A DNA stretch of 64,000 nucleotides from Cornus controversa (lineage: Eukaryota; Streptophyta; Magnoliopsida; Cornales; Cornaceae). The stretch is taken from positions 120,407,033 through 120,471,032 of the forward strand of contig CM048845.1 of the NCBI GenBank assembly GCA_026545225.1, written 5' to 3'. The notes below the pieces were generated by a model. The model was not told the DNA's origin. It was given only the letters and a program-made list of their open reading frames with translations, and searched no databases. Below, piece after piece: positions 58,094 through 64,000 of the stretch. The position numbers were made by a program, and so were the translations under genes. Every line of letters begins with the position of its first letter. Within the stretch, counting starts at the first letter, position 1.

Positions 58094-58284
58094 AGTTTTT
58101 GGCATCAAACTAACATGAAAATAAAATAACTTTGAGAAAGCAACATCAAGTTTAACAAGTTGATGTTGTTTTAAATTGAAGTTTGATGCCAAAAAACTTC
58201 AATTTAAAACAACATCAACTTGTTAAACTTGATGTTGTTTTCTCAAAGTTATTTTATTTTCATGTTAGTTTGATGCCAAAAACT

Positions 58285-59679
58285 TGATGTTGTTTTAAAA
58301 TTGTTAAATAACTCGCAAGTGTACGAATCTATTAAAGTATAGTTCGGCAAGAACGAGGTCGAACCCAAGGGAATGCTTTGAGAAAAAAAACTAATACAAA
58401 TTCAAATTAATTTAAAACTAATCTAGTTTAAACACAAGTTTAGTTGATTTGAGAGAAATTAAACTAACATGAAAATAAAATAACACTATTGAAATCAAAT
58501 AAAGAAAATAACTAAGGTTTTGGATTCCACCACCGTTAAATCCATGAAGTTTCTAATATTCATTTATTAATTCCCAAAATTAGAGTAGCAATCAAGAAAT
58601 CAATCTATTGCTTACTCAAGATTTAACAATAAAGCACTATGAAAAATATATTAAAAGGTAGATTTTCCTTCGTTTCACTTGTGTAAAATTCTAAGCATCC
58701 TATGTATCCAATTTAATGAAAAACATAAGATCAAAGATTATCACTTTTAAGAAATACAAACTCAAGCTTAGATTAATTATAATACTTTCTAACTACCACA
58801 TATACATGATATAGATGGTGAAAGAATTATAAAATAATTAATCACAAGAAGCGAAAATCATAAGCAATTAAATCACACACATGAGAATCAATTAATGAAC
58901 AAAAGAACTTCACTTCATTAATGGAGGTTTCCTCCTCAACCCTAGTTGAGAAGTTTAGTTACACATGGTAGAAGAAGAAGAAGAAAACAAAATAATAAAA
59001 GACATAATGAATAAATAAAACCCGGATTGTCTCTGTCTTCTTTGCCCTGGCCTCCACTTCTTTTCTCCCCTCAAAACAGCCTCCAATTCACCTCTTTATA
59101 CCCCAATAGAATACATAAAATCCTAATCCAATTAGGAGATAAAATCCTAATCCAATTAGGAAATAATTAGGGTTTTCCCGCAGCCCTAAATAGGTATATT
59201 TTTCTGCTGACATTCGGCCCAAGTTTTGACCAGTAGAAGTCCGATTCATGAAATTTACGTGAAATACAAAAGTGTGCAGAATCGAATTTTGTTCAATCCA
59301 TGCGAGAATTAAGTCGAATTGATACTCGAAAATAATCTTTTCAGTCCACTTTCCAAAACGGGATTAAAACTGGATTAAGTGTAGAATTGGGCTTCAGGCC
59401 CGTAATCTTCTTAAGCAATTATAATTCTCTTGAACCTCTTCCTTGAGCTGATTTGAGTTGAAATAAGGAGTTGAAGGGACCCATTAGATGTAGGCTTCAT
59501 ATAACCTTCTTGGATATCATCTTTAAAAGCCCAAAATCATGGTTTTATTAGAAATAATCATTAAGGCCCTGAAAAAGACAGAAAACACAAAAATAGAGTA
59601 AAATCACATATAAACTATCACTAAGAGAATAAAATATGTAAATTAAGATGCTAGAATGCGTAGCATTCAACGCCGATCA
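58285..59679 (-). repeat. Right LTR, also 3' LTR of the gag-protease element
   Basis: Mirror of the left LTR. On the - strand it is preceded by the polypurine tract GTTTGGGGGTG and so stands in 3' LTR position for the element to its right. On its far side it runs into a primer-site-like sequence instead of flanking DNA. Confidence 0.75.
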
Positions 59680-61613
59680 CACCCCCAAACTTACATATTG
59701 CTAGTCCCTTAGCAATAGAATAAAATAAAACTAAAACAAAGGAAACTAACTAAATACAAACTAAACTACCCAACTCCTCTTTCGTGGGAGAAACGATTGC
59801 ATTTAGCATATGCAATAAACCTTTGAACCCCTAGGTTTCCCCTAGTGGACGAGTTATAATCTCGTGAGGGTTTCCAGAAATGTTACCCACAAATATTCAA
59901 AATTTCTATTTAAACATTAATCAAAAAGAAGATTACAATATATAGTTACAAACTTGCATTCAAGAATAATTTCAAATTTTTAAATTTCATAATTCAAAGT
60001 AATGGTCCCCATGCATAATTCACCTCAACATATCTCAAAGTAACCAATTCTAGCTCCCTCGTGAAAAGTGAACTAGCAATCATCTCATGTAACATAACTC
60101 AGCTCTGAATATATTAAGTCACATACCCCTTCAACTCACTAGCTCCCTTTATTGAAATCATACTTTCAGACATGAATACATGACTTTTTCATATATTTTT
60201 TTTTTCATTTTTTTTCATTGCTTTATTGGTTGTGCAATGTCTTGATCTATTAAGCTTTCTGAAAGACCCATGTAGTAAGCTTTCAGTCAGTGACTCCCAA
60301 ACCAGATGGCTTTAGGGCACTAGGCGTTAAGACACCCCGAAGAACCTAATTACTCGAATCAGTCAGGCTATAAATCAAGATAACCAATGCTCATCTTTTC
60401 TCACCTTTTCACTTTTGACGCGAACACTCCGTGCTTCCTGAGGCATAGAGGCCCGGTTACTCATGAAAAAGATTAAATTGATTTTTTATTCATCACATAT
60501 TCTTTTTTTTTTTTTTTCATTGAAGTCAGGTAAATCACATCATCGGTACTCATTCTCAAGGGATACCAATTAATATCAAGTATATGTAACCCAACAACTC
60601 AAAACCAAAGTTTATACCCCATAAGATTATGCTAGTGTGCCTGTGCATGTGAGGAAACTAAAATCAATCACCCCAAGGCATGTCAATGCAAACAATGATT
60701 TAAACCACTAATTCAAATCATAGTTTCTAAAAATTTAAAATATACTCAAAAATTGCAAGTTAAGCACCTACATAAAGTATTAATACCTTGAAAAATATTA
60801 AAACATCCTATCTAAAAATTAAACAAAAGAAAATAAAAAATAAACTATGAAAATAATGTAACCAAAAAGTCCTAAAAAATCTCCCCCCATTGCAATAAAG
60901 CACATAAGACATCGCGACACCCCCAAACTTAAACTGTACATCGTCCTCAATGTACACCCAATCAAAGCATAGAGAAGGAGTAGAACGATATTATCAGAAA
61001 ACGAGAGTAGTGGCAAGAAAATAGAACAAATCAGTAGCATGAAGGTAATGAAGTCACTCTCCCAAACTTAGATGTTACATCCTGTCAAAATAACGACTAC
61101 ACTCCAACGACCAAGTGAAATAACATGGGTGAAGATAAATATGAAATAGAAAGGAAAAACAAAAAGGTTTTTTTTTTTTTTTTGAAACCTAATCTTCACG
61201 CGAAAACCACAGGTACTACTTTGCTCCCCATTCTCTGAACTGGTGGGTCCCAATTTTTCAAAATGTATATGTGATAAGATATTGATTATCCAGACACCCT
61301 AACGTATAGAGTGTAAAGGGGTTGCCTTTCTTTATTAATGTCATACTGTGTTGAAGCAATCTCGACAGTATTGGGTATTGAAATCAGACTTTAATAAACG
61401 AAAATCATCAACTTTATCAATCATATCACAAATTGTAGAATTGGTACTACATACATAGTCAGAGAATGAGCGGCTATACTGGATCATGATGATTTTTTTT
61501 TTTTTTGTTAAAGAAAAATTGAAAATTAAATACACAAACTAAAAATAAAAAGACGCAAGAGTTATAAATCCTAAAACTAATAATGTACAATGATGACCAA
61601 ATAGGTCTATAAC
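59680..61613 (-). other. Non-coding interior of the Athila-like element
   Basis: Lies between the gag-protease frame and the 3' LTR on the - strand. There is no reverse transcriptase, integrase or envelope-like frame. AGTTTGGGGGTGT occurs next to the LTR (59680-59692) and again near 60918-60931, a polypurine tract and a second, internal copy. T- and A-rich runs lie at 60180-60220, 60500 and 61165. Confidence 0.6.
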
Positions 61614-63981
61614 TCAACCTATACCTAGGCTTTCCATTTTGGCTTTCCACTTTTTGGTGTTGATAAAATGGACTGAATTCAATGAAACATTCACATCCAA
61701 TAAAGCATTCACATCTTCACAAACACTATCAATATCAAAATTACAGCCAAAATTAGTTAGACTTGCCTCTAAAGGGTCCTTATAACTAGCATGAATAAAA
61801 GTACCCTGATCTAGACTCTCTATTAAATTTACCTCACAAATATCCTCAGAGTCTGGTGATTGTCGGTTTACGTTAAAAACATTAAGCTCAACCGACATAT
61901 TTTCAAAAGAGAGTTTCACAACACCATTCCTACAGTTGATTAAAGCATTTGAAGTGGCTAGGAATGGACGACCTAAGATGACAGGAATCTGGTTATTAGG
62001 ATTAGCTACAGGTTGAGTGTCTAAGACAATAAAGTCTACAGGAAAAAAGAATTTATCAACCTGAATAAGCACATCCTCAATAACACCACGAGGTACCTTA
62101 ACTGAGTGATCTGCTAATTGGAGTACCACCTTCGTGGGTTTCAACTCACCAAGACCTAATTGCTCGAAAAACAGAGTAAGGTAACAAGTTGACACTCGCA
62201 CCCAAGTCAAGCAAAACTTGCTCAATTTTTTGATCACCTATGGTACATGAAATTGTAGGACATCCAGGATCCTTAAATTTAGGTGGAGTGTGATGTTGGA
62301 TGATTGAGCTAACTTGCTCAGTTAGGAAGGCTTTCTTGTACACATTCAAGCCACGTTTGACCGTATACAAGTCTTTCAAGAATTTTGCATAAGAGGGGAT
62401 CTGTTGAATTGTATCGAGAAATGGAAGATTAATTTTGACTTGTTTAAACACTTCCATAATCTCATTATAGTGATTCCCCTTCTTAGGCTTTTGAAGTCTT
62501 TGAGGATATGGTGCAGTATGAACAAAGTTTCTAACTGGTGGACTTATTGGAGATGGTGGGTTAAGACTAGGGACTTGAATTTCTGACTCAACTTCAGATG
62601 TAGTTTTGTCCTCTCTTCCTAAATCGCTAACATGGTCCTCTTTAATTTTCTCATTATGTATAGGCATTTGGACTTCATTATCAACTTGTTTACCTGATCT
62701 TAGAGTTGTGATAGAGTGAACCTGCTCATGTGAACCAGAAGTAGACGGGTCACTAATATGAAACTGACCCTTTAGGTTAGGCACAGGTTGACTAGAAAAC
62801 TTTCCCTTCTCCTTCTCTCCTACAACATTGGCTAATTGACCTATTTGCATTTCTAACTTAGAAATTGCTTGACTGGTCTGTTGCATGAATTGTTGGAGAG
62901 TATCCTCTAAAGTTGGTCTTTGTTGAGGTGGGAGAACATACACAGGGGCATTTTGGGACATGGAAGGATATGAAAATTGTGGTTGCCCTTGGGGTTGCAT
63001 AGGTTGCACCCCTTGGTTGTTCGGAGGTTGGTCTTGCTTCCAAGAAAAATTAGGGTGGTTCCTCCAATTAGGATTATATGTGTCAGAATAGGGGCTGTCA
63101 AATGGTTTCTTATAGGAATTGAGTGCATTGGCTTGTTCGGCTATACACTCATGAAAAGATGCAATAGATGGACAAGTTTGTGCCGTATGAGAAGAACTCT
63201 CACACAATTGACACACCTCACTAACTGCACGAATAGAAGAATTCTCTGACAACGCATCAAGAAATTTCCATGCTTCATCCTCATTCTTAGACATGAATTC
63301 TACCCCACCTCGTGACTCAATTAGTTGACGATTATAGGGTGATAACCCCTCATAAAAAAATTGAACTAATTGCCACTTGGCAAAACCATGATGTGGACAC
63401 TTAAGGAGAATATCAATAAATTTCTCCCAACATATGTAAAACTCTTCACCTTCTTTTTGAGTAAATTGCATGATATTTCGACGAAGGGAGTTAGTTTTGT
63501 GCATGGGAAAGAACTTGGTAAGGAATTTAGTGCATAACCCATCCCATGAATTGACAGACGCGGGTTCCAGTGAGTATAACCAAGATTTTGCTTTCTCTTT
63601 CAAAGAGAATGGAAATAACCGCAATTTAATTGACTCCTCAGAAATATTTTGAAATTGTAGTGTGGAGCAAATCTCTAAAAATTTCTTGACATGGAGGTAT
63701 GGATCATCAGAGCTAAGACCTCTAAAAGTGGACAGTAAATTAATTACCGCCGCCCGTATCTCAAAATGTCCTTGTTGGGTAGCAGGTAACACAATGCAAG
63801 ATGGGTTTGTAATATGCACGGGAGTGTAATAGTCCTTAAGGGATTTAGTTTCAACAGGATCTGCTATCTTGGGCAAAGAATGATCTCTAACACTAGAATT
63901 TTTCACACCCTTTTGAAAGGATCTCTCAATCTCAAGATCTAATGGAAACAACTCTGGATTCAGTGATCGACGACCTAACAT
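61614..63981 (-). pseudogene. Athila-like gag-protease polyprotein, frameshifted
   Basis: The - strand frame from 63981 encodes gag: HFEIRAAVINLLSTFRGLSS, then RLFPFSLKEKAKSWLYSLEP, then CPHHGFAKWQLVQFFYEGLSP. A CCHC zinc knuckle CQLCESSSHTAQTC and a Gln/Pro-rich linker follow. Next is the start of an aspartic protease with LLDLGASVNLLPYSVF. That frame closes at 62146. A second frame (from 62237) continues with LGLGELKPTKVVLQLADHS and VILGRPFLATSNALINC, ending at 61614. One extra base in the A/T run at 62167-62171 explains the break. With no polymerase region the element is non-autonomous. The start M at 63981 may not be the real one; the element continues past the window. Confidence 0.88.
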
Positions 63982-64000
63982 ACACTAAAATGACTCGCAA

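Larger units (their letters stand above)
56699..59679. repeat. Near-perfect 3-kb palindrome made of two head-to-head LTRs
   Basis: The left arm 56699-58184 and right arm 58194-59679 are reverse complements around a 9-base spacer (58185-58193), with symmetric ends and no net length difference. I counted only a handful of mismatches, such as GTTACGC/GCTACGC, TCTAACC/TCTAGCA and GAGAAAG/GAGAAAA. Both arms start TGATCGGCGTTGAATG at the outside. Both pass through the same LTR text to CAACATCA and then AGTTTTTGGCATC, a degenerate TGGCGCC-type primer site, pointing inwards. The innermost part is assembled from inverted LTR pieces. Confidence 0.93.

Noticed and set aside
58094-58284. Palindrome centre as a replication origin or attachment site
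   Set aside because: Its pieces are explained as inverted LTR fragments; nothing points to an origin.
62858-63249. Short frames on both strands inside the gag linker
   Set aside because: Shadows of the Gln/Pro-rich gag linker coding sequence.

Overview
The window is nuclear DNA of a flowering plant, most likely a woody eudicot (the lineage is an inference). It holds GT-AG introns, telo-box (AAACCCTA) leaders, plant-specific gene families and a dense, nested transposable-element load. Five genes can be reconstructed exon by exon. (1) A GPI-anchored glucan endo-1,3-beta-glucosidase (GH17 plus X8 domain) on the + strand at 1964-3676, with its signal-peptide exon not found. (2) An intact six-exon GDSL esterase/lipase on the - strand at 16905-18759. 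A truncated, splice-damaged tandem copy lies at 9863-11311. (3) A class 3 lipase / DAG-lipase-like gene on the + strand at 21295-27744. (4) An ALY/REF (THO4-type) mRNA export adaptor on the - strand at 28671-34581, containing a likely GC-AG intron. (5) A plastid acyl carrier protein on the + strand at 45605-49765, whose 3.4-kb first intron carries a solo-LTR-like piece and a decayed caulimovirid (endogenous pararetrovirus) fragment.

The remainder is mostly mobile DNA. At 4-8.3 kb there are a Tourist-like MITE, a possible small transcript and a hAT element with a perfect 8-bp target duplication. At 11.48-16.29 kb a 4.8-kb non-autonomous gag-only LTR retrotransposon (345-bp LTRs, 5-bp target duplication ACTAC) sits inside a decayed hAT-like element beside the GDSL pseudogene. 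Its interior contains a 1.1-kb GC-rich minisatellite and a seven-copy repeat of roughly 80-97 bp. At 37-45 kb there are a decayed gypsy gag element, several MITEs, two minisatellites and another hAT-like element. At 50-56 kb there are a SINE-like sequence, a hAT-like element, a short repeat array, a short LTR with primer-binding site, and a 2.55-kb solo LTR with perfect 5-bp target duplications.

The most striking structure is a nearly perfect palindrome at 56699-59679, centred at 58189 with only a 9-base spacer. Its arms are about 1.49 kb and each contains one LTR plus a degenerate primer-binding site. The right LTR is also the 3' LTR, preceded by a polypurine tract, of an Athila-like gag-protease element that fills the rest of the window on the - strand. 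The palindrome centre contains shuffled inverted pieces of the same LTR, which suggests template switching or autointegration. A sequencing or assembly foldback must be excluded first.

The genes look like independent housekeeping and cell-wall loci rather than a cluster acting together. I saw no CRISPR array, rRNA gene or convincing functional tRNA gene. Splice sites were assigned by eye from consensus and recalled family alignments, and no search was run.
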